From the NCBI GenBank assembly GCA_013368375.1, contig JAACJP010000026.1, positions 372,001 to 436,000 of the forward strand: a DNA stretch of 64,000 nt, written 5' to 3'. This DNA is from Tricholomella constricta (lineage: Eukaryota > Basidiomycota > Agaricomycetes > Agaricales > Lyophyllaceae). The translations under genes and the position numbers were made by a program. Below are positions 38,098-50,454 of the stretch, piece after piece (positions within the stretch are counted from its first letter, which is position 1; each line of letters opens with the position of its first letter). The notes below the pieces were generated by a model that did not search any database, was not told the origin of the DNA, and was given only the letters and a program-made list of their open reading frames with translations.

Positions 38098-41087
38098 ATG
38101 GGTCGAGAATACAAGAAGCGAAGAAAAATCTCGCGGAAACATCGGAAATCGACCGTCAAAAACCTGGAAAAGGCGCGTAATCAGCAAAGAAGTCCACTGG
38201 GAGACAACACAAATACTGTTCCACCGTCACCGACCAAGGTTATCAATAAGCTGAAGAAGGAGAAGAGGGACCTCCAGAAGAAGGTCGAACAGTCAAACCT
38301 GAAGTACTGGAATGCACGGCGACGGCACCTGAGATTGGAGAAAGCATCCACTGCACGAAAGGTCGACCTAAAGCAGGCGAAGGCAGATGCCACTCGTCTG
38401 CGTGGGGTGGTAAATATGCTGGGAAGGAACCTGGAAGATGTCAAGAACACTGCAGACGATACAATGTCACTGCTACAGGCAAGAGTTAACTTGGGTTTTC
38501 TCAATGAATAAGCGTCACTCACTGCTGTCTGTAGGCGCGAATTAAAGCCCTTCTCCAAACACAACATGATCTCACCTATCGTCGCATGATTCTCTGGAAG
38601 CGATTCCGGCGGCTCGAGGTGGCGAAACGAAGACTCCAACGGCAGATCCACGAAAGAGCCAGGAAGCATCCTACCACGTTCTGCATGATGCACAAAGGGC
38701 GCTATACCCCGGCTGCACGTTCTCTGGCTCGTCTTATGGTATCCACGGGCACTGCTGAAGCCAAAGTCGGTAGTGCTTTGGTGGAAATTGGAAATGCCCT
38801 GGGAATTAAGGTTGATAGGCGTATGAACAAGCGCTCGGTTCAGCGCTGTATTCTTGAGAAAGGGGTGGCTGCAGACATACAGCTGGTCTATGAAATCCTC
38901 AAGTCACCAAGTACGATTTTCTATACATATACCAGTTATCTTTAACTGACGACTCTCGAAGAAATTACCTACAGCTCTGATTCGACCTCTCATCGACATA
39001 TTGAGTATGAATGCCGCACCATCGCACTCCAGGTCGTCGACTACGCAAATCCTTCAGCAGAACCAGAATGGAAATCGCGCACCCTTGGTGTCGGTACCTC
39101 AATCAACCATGCTAGCCAAACACAGGTGGACGGATTGAAACAACGTCTCCGAGAGCTGGCGGAAGTGTTTAATAACAGTGAATTGGCAAAACGAGAAGGC
39201 CTACGTTTTGTTCCCGATGACTTTGCCTTTCGGTTAATTGGCACGAGCGGTGACCATGCTGCCGACCAGAAGAAAAGCCACGAGATACTCCGGGTATGGC
39301 GCCTCGAAGTAATCCTCATGCGCCTTGGGGAGGATGCGCTGCTTCAGATGGATGTGGGTCGTGTACTTGCCACCCTGATAGCCATGAAAGCAAAGCAGGT
39401 GGAGTCGTACGGTGGGCAGGCTGCCTGGGACGTGCTTTCCGCCGATGAGAAGGCTGGTGCAGATACTCAGATGATTTGCGACATCGGAAAACAAGTCTTT
39501 GATGCCCTTCCCGAAGCTGAACAAGCACGATTGATGCGGTTTATTCGCACAGGATGCTGCATGCACAAAGATTTAAACTGCGTAAAAGGTGGCGCTAAAG
39601 CGATGGCAGAAATGTGGGGTAGGCTCAAGAAAACTGCACCAATTATCCTCGCAAACAAAGATAATGCCGCGGTACTTGCCAACCGATCATCTGGAATGGA
39701 ACCTAGCACAGCCGAGAAACGAGCAGAAGAGGTTTCGAAACGTGGCGGCGTTCACGCTACGACCCTGGGTGGAATGATTTTCAAGAACAAAGATACGAAG
39801 AAGGGCCAACAGGATACCTACCTCTGGTATATGGAACAGCACATCGGGTACCGCATCTCGTTCCCAGACGTGAGCAACACAAGATATGGTTCGCATGGCG
39901 ATGCTGCCGCAACCATTATCGTATATCGCGACACTTTTCTCTCCTTCATGGAAGCCATTCGGGACGCAAAAGACAAACCTGGCGAAACAAACATCGAAAA
40001 GAACTTCTCAGCAGCTATCAAGGACGTACCAACACTCACCGAACTTTGTGTTCTCGCATTATACAACATTGCCGTCTCTCGACCGTTCATGGCACACGTC
40101 CGGACACACGACAACCTTCTAAAATTACGTGAATTCTTCGAAAAGAAGGCAACATTTCTTCAATCAATCATCGACGAACCTTCTCTCTGGACCGGAGCAG
40201 ATGTCTCGCATGAAACGGGATGCCTAGATGGTCAGGAATGGGATGAGTGGTCGCTCAAGGTCATAAACACAATCGAAATCCTCAAACCGCAGCTTCCCGA
40301 TCTCGACCATGCCATCACAGCTTTTGTGCAAGGTGCCCGCGAAACATTTGTCGAGCGCTTCTCGGACGAGTTCAAAGAGGGCGGTGATATCGACAAGATG
40401 ACTGAAAGCGAGCTGGATACACTCTACTTCTCGTCAACAAACGATGCGAATGAGGGTGGCTTGGGTAGCTGGCGACGTGGGCAGGCAAGGCGGCCTGCGG
40501 AAACCTTGCTCAAATTCAACGCGTCTTTTATGGCCTCACGAAATGATACCGAAACCTTTATTCAACATAAGCTCACGGAAGAAGAAGACGAACTTTACCT
40601 CATGAGAACAGCTAGGCAACGCGATGCAAGTGGACACCAAAAAGCACTGAAAGCGGCACAAGTTCGAGCAGACGAGGAAAAGATCACGGAGAACAGGAGG
40701 AAAGAGACGCAGAGGGGGGAAAAGCGACAGAAACACGCCACCGAACTTATGGAAGCTGTCAAGGACCTCGCTCTCACGGATGCCGAGATCGAGAACCTTC
40801 GAAGCGACGCGTTGGTTCTCCAGTTAGAGTGTCATCGTGAGATTGAGAAGCAACGGTTGACAAGTGACAGTGGGAACACCTCGGAAACCGCAGTGGAGAC
40901 AATCCCATTGAAGAGCCATATGAAGAACAAAGCCCAGAGGATACCAGAGTTGAAGAAAGCTGTGGCTAGGTTTCATGCAAGAGGTGAGACGAAGGAAGGA
41001 GCATATGCATTACTTGGTAGGGTTCTGGAAACTGGTAGGCAGAGCGGAGATGATCATATTTATGAGTCAGATAATGATGATTTATAG
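38098..41087 (+). CDS. Putative transposase of an unnamed fungal family (960 aa)
   Basis: Three exons (38098-38478, 38535-38910, 38962-41087) give 960 aa. The first intron is GC-AG (GCAAGA donor). The N terminus is very basic (MGREYKKRRKISRKHRKS) and leads into a long coiled coil (about residues 45-170) and a DNA-binding-like helical stretch (MNKRSVQRCILEKGV). The core has conserved-looking polar motifs: GTSGDHAADQKKSHEIL, then GCCMHKDLNCVKGG, then VSNTRYGSHGDAA, and late TNDANEGGLGSWRR. These are candidates for an RNase-H-fold DDE active site, but I cannot assign the residues. A second coiled coil and an acidic end (ESDNDDL) follow. I recall related proteins only as unnamed agaricomycete hypotheticals. 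The assignment as a transposase rests on the flanking inverted repeats and target duplication. Confidence 0.75.
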
Positions 41088-41234
41088 CTTACTTATTGTA
41101 CATTCTTATGAAATACCCTAATACAGTTTTCATCCATAGGAAACACCACAATGTCGTTTGCGCGTCGAGGAGAACACGATTTGGCAAGTTTGAAGTGGCT
41201 GTGCTATGACTAAGCTGCCGCAACCATTTGCGGA

Positions 41235-41249
41235 CGGTGCGCCTCCCCA
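41235..41249 (-). repeat. Right terminal inverted repeat of the 3.6-kb element
   Basis: It reads TGGGGAGGCGCACCG on the minus strand, identical to 37631-37645. Confidence 0.85.
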
Positions 41250-41256
41250 AAGTTAG
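41250..41256. repeat. Right 7-bp target-site duplication (AAGTTAG)
   Basis: It matches 37624-37630 exactly and abuts the right inverted repeat. Confidence 0.85.
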
Positions 41257-42240
41257 GGATCAAGCCGGATCTGAAGACGGCAAGCTCGTGACCCATTGTG
41301 TCGGAGCCGCTGAGCATTCCCTGTCAGATTTCAAACTCAAATCAAACTCAATCATGTAAGTACAGTTCTGCAAGGCTGCTTAAGGGCACACTACTGCTAG
41401 AATATTGCTTAGAGAACTGAATATTTCCTGTCCCCCGTCACTTCGAAGAGGTATGAATTGTCCATGGACAGGGAGAGTTCTCATTGCTTATCGCCACTTT
41501 ACCACATACTTAGCTCTCCGAAATCTGTGTCGCCTACCGATAGCAACAGACCTTTAGAATTTACCAAGTACCCTATCGAGTCTCGAATTCACTCTCAATG
41601 GTGCTTCGAAGTGTTGGAGTTCGAATACTGTGTTTTACCCCATTCAAGCTGTATGTCTTTGAGATTGACCACCAGGACTAATTCGAGTTCCATGCCTCGA
41701 GAACATAAGCAATGTCATCGAGTCCGTCTTCGATCCAGCCATTTATGGGTCCTCATATCCTGATTATGATCGCAGCGCTGATGTATGCCAAGATTCAACT
41801 CACGCGTCACTGCCGGCGTTGGCGCGACACGTGGAACAGGCTAGGTCGATCAGGGGAAGATGTGAAGTCTTCCAAACATTTATTCACAACCACCGAGGCC
41901 TATTCCTTCTTTTCGTCCTGAAGATTGAAGATCGATAACTTGTGTGGTGGCTCGAGTTGTTGCCAATGACGCCATGTATCGGACGAAAGCAACAACAGAC
42001 CTCTATCCGTAAGTTCTTTGCCACACTGACTTGCTCTGAATGTGGTCTGTAACATCCATGCCCACATGGATCCCAATAACATCTCACAATTCATTTGGTT
42101 TTTGTTTCACGATGTGCATTCTCTCCTGCTATGTCTAAAATCTACGCACAGGCTCCAGGACGGCCAGCTCCAAGCTGTATAAACATGCACGCATTCATGA
42201 CTATCGGACAACCCACAGTGAAAACTCAATTCGTTACAGA
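41257..42240. other. Flank between the transposon and amylase copy B
   Basis: About 1 kb containing the promoter of amylase copy B. Small frames at 41458-41763 and 41712-41921 lack any recognisable feature. Confidence 0.4.
42178..42183 (+). promoter_or_regulatory. TATA box of amylase copy B
   Basis: TATAAA lies 57 bp upstream of the ATG at 42241. Confidence 0.5.
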
Positions 42241-44848
42241 ATGAAGCTCTTCGCGTCATTTGCATCTTTGATAGCGTTGTCGTGGTCGTACACTGCATCT
42301 GCTGGGCCGGATTTCGGGAACGCAACAAACGACTCGTCCAATTCTCGCACTCGGTCTGGCTCGAAGTCCGTCATCATCCAGATGTTTGGCTGGACTTGGG
42401 ACAGCGTCGCGTCGGAATGCACCGATTTCATTGGACCCGCTGGCTACGGTTTCGTTCAAGGTATCGGCAAACGACGACCTAACATTCACTCGTAAATTGA
42501 CTAGGACATTCAGTGAGCCCTCCTGCAGAGCACATCCAAGGTTCTCAGTGGTGGACCGACTACCAGCCGGTTTCCTACACGCTCACCTCGAAGCGCGGCA
42601 ACCGCGACCAGTTCCAAAAGTAATTCCGGGACGAAACGCGTTCTATAACATTCTCATCGTGGTGCCTTTTCAGCATGATATCCGCCTGCCAATCTGCCGG
42701 AGTCAAGGTCATCGCAGGTCAGCATTCATCACTGATGCACTCAATGATGGACATTCTAAACTCCAATCACGATGTCATCTAAAGACACGCTGTTCAACCA
42801 CATGGCGGGTATCGAATCCGGAACTGGCATCGGAGGCAGTTCATTCTCACACTATAATTATCCCGGAATCTTCCAAGTTCAGGTCAGTGCATTGTTCCGT
42901 TTATCTTTCTTTGTCACATGTTTTTTTAGAATTTCCATCACTGCGGGCTGACCTATGGGAACGAGATTGTGAACTATAGCGACAGAGCTCAAGTGCAAAC
43001 CTGCGAACTCGTTAAACTTGCGGAGTAGATGAGCTATTTAGACCTACCTGGACTGATGCTAACCTTATTTTAATCAGTCTCGCGACCGACACAGAATACG
43101 TCCGAGGTCGTCTCGCGCAATACGCCAATGACCTTATCTCGCTCGGGATAGATGGCCTTCGTATAGATGCAGCAAAACGTAAGATTCACACCTACTGGTC
43201 TTCCAGGTCTCATCAACATCATATAACCAGACATCGCTGCTGAGGACATTGGCAATATCCTCAACCGTCTCTCAACCAGGCCCTATATCACTCAGGAAGT
43301 TATTTGGGGACCAGGCGAACCCATTCAGCCATCTGAATACACAGGAAATGGTGTGTATTGATTGATAGATCGCGCGTGATGAAGAACTCATACTTTTCGC
43401 TTCTCCAGGCGACGTGCAGGAGTTCGTGTAATTTGCGTGTCAGTCGGGTTTTCTGTCTAAAGTTTCTCTTCAGGTTCAGATATACGACCGCCATCAAGGA
43501 TGCCTTCCTGGGTGTGGATGGAGGTATCTCCAACTTGCAGTACTTAGATGGCCGAGGTAAGCTTCGCGTGGACGCTAGGCCAGATCCAATCGTCGTTGAA
43601 ATCATCTCTTCAGGCTGGGTTCCAGGTCATCAGGCCAATGTCTTTGTAGCGAACCACGACACAGAGAGGGTGTGTTTACTCCTTCGTGCTTGTCAGTCTC
43701 CATTCTAACTGTGGAGGGCAACAGAACGGAGGATCATTGAACTTCCATTCGCCGTCGAACACCTATATCATTGCCCATGTTTTCTCGCTTGCACACCCTT
43801 ACGGAACGCCAACCGTACTTTCGAGCTTTTCGTTCTCCGACCACGACGCTGGCCCACCCAGCGGAGGTCTGTATATGTGTCCTCTTCATCTAATCATCAT
43901 TCCTTAATTACCATCTTCTTAGGTTCCGGAAGCTGCTCGACCGCGAGGATGAATGGTGGATGGCTCTGCCAGCATCGCTTCGTTGCTATTAGTGGCATGG
44001 TCGGCTTTAGGAACAACGTAGGATCTGCTGGAATCACGAACTGGGTGGCCCCACAATCCCAGCGAATTGCATTCGGTCGTGGTAGGCTCTATCAACTGAC
44101 TTCTGTCTTATTGACGTCGCCTAAACGATGAATCGTCCCCCAGGATCTGCTGGATACGTCGCAATCAATAACGTCGACTCTGCCTGGACAACCACCTTCT
44201 TCACCTCCTTGCCGAGTGGGATATATTGCGATGTCATTGGTGGAAAGCCTTCGTCAGGCTCTTGTACAGGCGCTGCATACACCGTTTTTGAAGGGTCGTT
44301 CACTGCAACGGTTGCCGCTCGGAGTGCCATTGCCATCCACACGGGTGCCTTGGGGTCCGGTGGTGGCGGCGGCGAGCCAGGAAACGGTTCTGTTGCTGTG
44401 ACTTTCGCAGAGACCGCCACCACGGTCTTCGGCGAAGTTCGTTCATAGATTAATTTGTGTCGACTTGCATCACCGCGCTGATCACCATTTGCAGAACATC
44501 TTCCTCGTTGGCAGTGTCTCTCAACTTGGGTCTTGGGCTCCCGCTTCAGCTGTGCGTCGTCCCTCACAAGGCTGTTGACCATATTTACATCTGACAATCA
44601 TTCATGAATAGCTCGCTCTGTCTGCGGCTTCATATCCTATTTGGACGGTGACCGTCTCTTTACCTGCCAATTCGGTGTTCGAGTACAAGTTCATCCGCAA
44701 GGCAGAAGATGGAACGGTATGTCCCCTCTCGCCACGCAGCCTGAATTACTGGCTCACATTGGCACAGGTCTCCTGGGAGTCCGATCCCAACCGCCAAGCC
44801 ACAATTTCTGCCTCCGGTTCTCAGACCTTGACGTCCTCCTGGAAATAG
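42241..44848 (+). CDS. Secreted alpha-amylase (GH13) with C-terminal CBM20, copy B
   Basis: This is a paralogue of the gene at 33513-36083, in opposite orientation. It has the same exon-intron structure and a signal peptide [21 protein letters not shown]. Catalytic landmarks are all present: [21 protein letters not shown] (nucleophile Asp kept; Phe and Leu of copy A's GFRLD are Leu and Ile here), [11 protein letters not shown] (Glu) and FVANHDTER (Asp). The linker is longer ([16 protein letters not shown]). The CBM20 has [27 protein letters not shown] and WESDPNRQ. Every junction I checked is in frame, so both copies look functional. Substitutions near the nucleophile might shift specificity. 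Duplication by inversion is inferred from the mirrored arrangement. Confidence 0.93.
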
Positions 44849-45404
44849 AATATTCTCGATCTACGCCTATACTTAAAGCCTTCCTCCAGTGATATAACTT
44901 AATTATGGTCTTGGTTTTTTAGTCAAATTTACTTCGTAGTTAATTTAATTTGCCTAGAATATGAAGGAGTTTGTAGAATGTCAAGGGAGCATGGTCCTAC
45001 TGTGTCCATAAGAATGGTGCCAGGTGTTTAATATGGGGGGAGAGCGACCGGAAAAATAGTGCCAAGCAACGGTTCGTCCAACAGAGCGAGAAATGCTGTA
45101 CAAGGAGGCATAAACAAAGTTATGGGTGGCTTTTGTTTCTAGATAAAAGAACGTGCACGCTGCACGATGCCAATCTGCCAGCGCAGCGAGTTCCAATGAA
45201 ACGAACGACTGTTATCGTCGTGATTGACGATCGACCATACTTGGCATATAACTTCGGAGACGACCATACCCCACATGCTGCCATGGGTACTCTGCATCTC
45301 CACCAGCAATAGTCGCTTCTCAACAAGCAATGCCCAGATTGGGTGTCCGAAAGGGACACTCATTTGAAAACTTCCTCAAGATGCCACAAACGTCCAGATA
45401 TCGT
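44849..45404. other. Intergenic region between convergent genes
   Basis: The 3' flanks of amylase copy B (+) and the small Gln/Pro-rich gene (-) meet here. Minus-strand frames at 44981-45363 lack a recognisable domain and may be 3' UTR. Confidence 0.4.
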
Positions 45405-46060
45405 TCATCTAGTACTCCGATCTGGGGCCCCGAGGAGATTGGCGACGACAGCAGCGCTGTCCTGACTCCGCTTCAGCTGTTCGTATATGAACTGAATAGA
45501 ACGATTCGCCTCGGCAAGCATCTGTTGCTCCGTCGGAGAAGTGGAGGTTTCGCCAGGACCAGGAATGGGAAGCAGGGGCAGTGCGCCAACTCCACTTTGC
45601 CACAGATGATCGGTAACGGTTTGGATCGTCTGCTTTAGAGTTGCGACGTCCGCTGGACAAGGATCCAAAATGAGAATGCGCGACACTGTGAGCTGGAACC
45701 ATGACATTCGTTACCTTCTGTTTGAGCAGGGCTATTACCTGGATGGTATGCGTTTTGTCTGTTAGATTGAGTTATATGTGATGGGTCTCGAGATATCAAG
45801 ATTTCCACATACATCCCAGCTAGAGCACTACGCGCTAAGTTTTGAAGACGCGCCACGCCTTCCTGCGCAATCTGAATGTTCTGCTGGAAAGCAGCAGGAG
45901 AGTTTGGGTCCGGCCCTTGATGAAGAGAATGGTCCGACATAGTAAACGCTTGCTGGTTTGGAAATGATTGTGCTGAGGAATAACCGGGCTGCATGGTCGA
46001 CGTGTAACCGCTCATATCTCTGCCAGAGGTCGACGGGAAACTCTGAGGATTGGAGAACAT
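45405..46060 (-). CDS. Small Gln/Pro-rich conserved protein, function unknown
   Basis: Three minus-strand exons (45813-46060, 45715-45758, 45405-45652) give 179 aa. The N-terminal half is low-complexity Ser/Gln/Pro (MFSNPQSFPSTSGRDMSGY). The second half looks folded and helical: QNIQIAQEGVARLQNLARS, GIQNAYHPGNSPAQTEADVA, TLKQTIQTVTDHLWQSGVG, and a helix with ANRSIQFIYEQLKRSQDSAA. The intron after TE was placed so that the reading passes directly to ADVATLKQ. An alternative acceptor would insert about 11 residues. The protein resembles small nuclear or cytoplasmic adaptor subunits, but I recognise no family. Confidence 0.65.
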
Positions 46061-46228
46061 GTTCCTTGATCTTTGCCCTTAGTTGGACTCGAACGCCAAC
46101 GACGGCGCGCGATGTGGTTTGCGAGTATTTGTTAAAACCATTGGTATCAAGCACGGGCAAAGCCGCATCCAGCAACGCCACCACATCAGTAAATTTGCAC
46201 GATTGCGGTAATCAATAGTATATAGAAT

Positions 46229-46236
46229 ATCCGAGC
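46229..46236. repeat. Left 8-bp target-site duplication (ATCCGAGC)
   Basis: It directly precedes the left inverted repeat and recurs exactly at 57691-57698. Confidence 0.92.
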
Positions 46237-46341
46237 CAAGGGGCTGCGCCCGGAAGATTCCGTAACACTGACTACCCCCCCTCCCCTTCCATCTGATGCA
46301 GCCGGAGTCCTCGTCAGGGTCATCTACATCAGGAAGGTACC
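46237..46341 (+). repeat. Left 105-bp terminal inverted repeat
   Basis: It begins CAAGGGGCTGCGCCCGG and is a perfect reverse complement of 57586-57690. The match stops at position 106. Confidence 0.93.
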
Positions 46342-46365
46342 GCTCGCTTAGATGAACAATGTTTA

Positions 46366-49300
46366 CTATCTACGTTGTACTTTAGTGGGAGACGGCTGCC
46401 TCGACTGTGAGTATGTAGTCGAAGTTGACACATTAGACACCCCTCTTTTCCTGCCTTCGCGCTCATCCTCTACCATCGCCTGAATGTCATCGCTGCCAAA
46501 AACTCCCTCTGTATCTCTGTAGTAATCAGTATCTTCTGGATCAACACCGATTTTTACTTCTTCCTCGCGTGTAATATGCGACGTCACGATGAGTTCCAAA
46601 GGGAGGACTTCGCGTTGTCCATCATCCGCTGTATGGTGTGTATTAAGGTGATGTTTGAGATTATATTTCCATATTATCTTGTGCCATCAGAACGAGGGGG
46701 ACAGAGGGCGCAATGAATCGGAACATTTGTGGATGGTGTACGGTCAGAAAATCTGGCCGCTTTGGAGTAATTCATCTCCTTGTAATGATATTTGCAGCAT
46801 GATGTCGTCGTTGGAGCTTTGGATGGCGGCGTGAATAGGTGAATATCACATCCCGATGAATCAAGTCCACACCAACCGCACGGGTTGCTTCCAACCTGAT
46901 GAAAAATGAGAAAGAATTAGTAAAAGGATTGGTTTATAGCGCACCTCGATAACACCCTTTTCCTGTACATCATAGTGTGCTCTTAGAAGATGAATTCCAA
47001 CATGATTCCGCATATTTTGAAGTAGTAGTGTTTTTGCGCAAAGAAGGCAGTCGACTTTTGAATTTCCAGGAAGTTTGACCAGTGTTAGCGGTGCGGGTAA
47101 GTCCTTCTTGGATAGGTGGAATTGAGGTGTCCCATCGAGAAGGGTGTAAGGAAGCGGTTTAGATTGACTTGCTATTATGGGGAGACGTTGTACATTGTCG
47201 ACAATTTCTTCTTCGTCAGGATTCAGCTCGTTCCAAGCACGGTCGAATACTGCCTTCAGTTCGGTGTTGCGAAGGGACCACACGGGCATCAGATCATCTT
47301 CACTCCCATCATCTGCCTCATCCTTTCCATCGAAACAGACGGAGGGTGAAAGGAGATGGAAGATGCGGCCTAGAATCCTGGTCATGAAATTGCGCTTTTG
47401 AAGTGTACGATCTTTGCTGTCCTGGATTTGAATATACTTCCTTGACCACCACCACTCGAAATCAGCTTCTTTGTCTCCATCGGGCGCATGCTGCGGGAAT
47501 ATTTCAAGAAATTGAACAGCGATAGATATGGCCTTTGAGCCATTTTCATCGAGATCATCTTCGTTAACACTGGCAAGGTTGATTTTTGAGGCGCCCTGCC
47601 GAAAGTTTAAAGCCTCGACCACAGCCAAACATATTTCGTCAGATACACGGACTAGTACAGCTCCTAGATCTCCAGATTTTACAAACTCATCGGGCGAGTC
47701 CAGTGTATCTCCCGAAGAGTTGATTCTGTCCGAGGATCCACGCAAGGACTGTGCGATAGTAACTCCACGGGCACGGAGCGGTCGAACCGTACTGAGCTGC
47801 CGACGTTCTTTATCTCCGCACAAGTATTCCTTTATCAACACAGGAAGGTAGAATTGCTGTCCGTCAATCGCAAGATAGTGGGCTTTGTTCTTCCCCGGCG
47901 ATGGATTGAGTTCCTCTGCCTCATCAAGGCGGTTGTGTTCCTCGGCATCGACAGTGTCCCGAGCGTCTTCGAATTCATTTTCAGCATCAAGATCTTGACC
48001 ACCGGGTCGTGGAAGACTCCCGATCAACATACCGACGTCCTCCTCCTCCTCTACTTCATCAGAGTCTGAGCTATTAAAGCTGACATACGCCTTTCCACCA
48101 GGCCGAAGGTGGTCTGTCTCTGGATCTGAAAAGAGCTTGTGGAAGTCGGTATACCCTTGTCTGGACTGAATTGTTTCATCATCACTTTATTCGCATCATC
48201 CCTTCCCGCTGAGTATTCCTTCACCACATTAACATCTCCAACGCGGACATTGCCAAGCCATGATTTTGGATTAATGTGATCGACGCCGCGGGCATTGACA
48301 AGGTTGCGACGGATGTGGCCACGATCGAGATCAGGGTATCGTTGGAATATCGCGTCTATCTCGGCGCCAATACTGAGCTTCTGTGCGAGTTGGAGGATAT
48401 CAAAATTACGAGCATGATCCTGTGTACGCGCATGTGAGAAAACATTCTCGAGTCGGTCTGTTCCCTCGAACAAAATATAATAATTTATATCTGGGTCGAC
48501 GAACTGCAGCCGCACGAGATTGAATAGGATACTTTTGACAATTGCTTGAGAGTCAGCTGGGAGGGCGCTCGTCAAGAATCCAAGCCGATGCATCCAATAG
48601 AGGGCTGTTACGAGGTGCGAATATGTGGAAAGTGAACGGATTTGTTGGGATAATGTCGTTTGAACCTCAACGAATGGGAATAAAAAATAACTGAGGACAT
48701 TGGCAACAAAGCCAGCAATTTTTACTCGTTCCCGCTTTGATGGTAGCAGGACCTTTGGGATTTTCGTGGAAATCTCGTGCAGACTTTGGATCAGGTTTAC
48801 GGCTTTGGGAACATTTTGCTTGTCCGCCGGATTAAGCAATGAACTCGCCTCTTTTAGATCCATTGTCTCCTGCAGTGCGTCGAGGGTGTCCTCTCTTGTA
48901 AGACTCGTGTTCCCGACCTGGATTCCCATTGGCGATCGAAGCATAGTGGCGAAGCGTTTCACAATGTGCTTGGGATCGCACGTCCCAATAATTCTGCGTT
49001 TGCCAGTTCTGCAATTTACCCCGGGTAAGCTGTATAAAATTCGGCCCATTTCCGATGCGCGATCCAGGTCCTGCGTTAAACAGAGCAGAAATCGAAGTTT
49101 TCGAAAAGAGGATTCACCATCGGTCGCAAGGTTTACAACGCCTCCGTGAACCTTTGCACCCGATGGATTTTCGTGATATTCCTCCAATGCAGCGCTCACC
49201 CACTCAACCATCGCGTCCGCTGTCTCAGTTTTACAGGAGGCTGAAAGAACAAGTGGAACAACGTGGTAGTTCTGCTCGTCTGTTACTGGCGCGATCCCCA

Positions 49301-50202
49301 GGACTGTAGCGTCCTTTCCACAGTGACAGGTAGGTGGCGCCTCATTTGGGGGGTAGAGTGCCTTCGCTGCATTTTTGAGGTCGTCAATAACTTCAACTTG
49401 TTTTTTGATAGAGGAAGAATTCTCGCGGCATAAGCCCATCAGTGAATTTCGGCCATGATCGAACCGTATGGCCTGCTCGATTGCAACATCATCCATCATA
49501 AAGACCTGTCCAACGTTGGGGTTTTGGGGTGGTTTCCGTCCTCGTTTCCCAAGGAATGAGGGAATATTCATCCGAATGTCGCTTCTCTCGGGAACTCCAA
49601 GTGAAATCAAGAGTTCTGGAATGACCTTTCTCTCTCGTAGTGTCGTTAAAGATGGGTAGGCTTCTGCCTTTTGGAGCACATAAAGAAGCCGTGGTCCACC
49701 GAGCGCTTTAATAAGAAACGCGATGTCAAACTCCCTGTCTGTCCAGCCCGAGCGAGGCCTATACGTCCCAGAAATAGCCATGTGAAGTTTCATACAAATA
49801 GTATCGATGCTTGCCCCATTCCGAAGCGCCGTTGCTAAGATCTTGAGACGCCTGCAATTTTTTTTTGCGAAAGTAGCATGACCATCCGTTTATAGTTGTT
49901 GACCATCTTCTGAAGTCGGCCGATTTTCCGTTTCTGATTCATGATCTACATATTGTTAAACAACAGATTATCTCGTGAAATAAATTGGAAAGGCACCTCT
50001 AATTTCATCGAGTTGTTCTTCTTGGTGGCCAAAATTAAGGCGGTCTGTAACTGTCGAGCGTTGCGGTAAGAGTACGGGGTGTGGGGTGCAGCGCTTTCTG
50101 GATTAGCCCGGCTCATAAATTTCCTTAGTTGTTAGGAGTTAAGCAGTGAATTGCAAGCCGTGCAGATTCCATGCTCTTTCTCGACCGCAGACGCTAGAAC
50201 GT
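46366..50202 (-). pseudogene. P/THAP9-like transposase, downstream (3') part of the gene
   Basis: It continues the gene begun at 57352, after the retrotransposon insertion. The main open block (48051-49793) carries an RNase-H-fold series: FMMDDVAIEQAIRFD plus NSLMGLCRE (first Asp), VNLATDGESSFRKLRF, TCDPKHIVKRFATMLRS, LLNPADKQNVPKAVNL and TDRLENVFSHARTQDHARN (late Glu). This resembles the P-element/THAP9 order, with their DPPHLLK-like and LEN-F motifs. Downstream (46366-48030) are acidic segments, a zinc finger CLLCAKTLLLQNMRNHVGIH, and further Cys/His pairs ending in a WKYNLKHH motif. Frame breaks by single-base loss occur at the 9-T run 49858-49866, near 48154-48156, and near 46684-46685. 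The N-terminal piece contains PYSYRNARQLQTALIL. Non-functional as assembled. Confidence 0.8.
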
Positions 50203-50396
50203 TGGAGCTTGCCAAGTTGATCCCTTGACCTGACTTAGTTGAGAGCGTGGACGGCAGAAAGAGCTGTATTCCTTGTTCCTACTGCCCCCAATTGGGCGTA
50301 ACTATGACTAAGCATCCAAGGTTGCTGCCAAACACAACCAAACAATGTGCTTCCCTTTGCGTTCTGGCGCCCGGAGTGTCGCTCCCCGACACTCCA
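50203..50396 (-). repeat. 3' LTR (194 bp) of the nested Ty3/gypsy element
   Basis: It starts TGGAG and ends CTCCA. It differs from the 5' LTR (56316-56509) by three base changes and a 5-nt loop inversion near its right end. Confidence 0.92.
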
Positions 50397-50411
50397 TGTG
50401 CCCCCCCTCCG
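50397..50411 (-). other. Polypurine tract of the nested retrotransposon
   Basis: The minus strand reads CGGAGGGGGGCACA directly before the 3' LTR, where plus-strand DNA synthesis would be primed. Confidence 0.65.
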
Positions 50412-50454
50412 TGTGGCGGCGTCCGCGCCGCCCAGACTAAGTCGTTTCGCTCGT

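Larger units (their letters stand above)
37631..41249. mobile_element. 3.6-kb DNA transposon of unrecognised family
   Basis: The ends are 15-bp perfect terminal inverted repeats, TGGGGAGGCGCACCG. With one gap the pairing extends by CCGC. The element is flanked by a perfect 7-bp direct duplication (AAGTTAG). It contains a single intact three-exon gene and no passenger sequence. The 7-bp duplication and the TGGGG terminus do not match the CACTA (3 bp), mariner (TA), piggyBac (TTAA), hAT (8 bp) or MULE (8-10 bp) superfamilies. It lies between two divergent amylase paralogues. Confidence 0.85.

Noticed and set aside
45120..45363. Minus-strand frames of 74-79 codons downstream of the small Gln/Pro-rich gene
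   Set aside because: They overlap each other in two frames and lie where a 3' UTR is expected.
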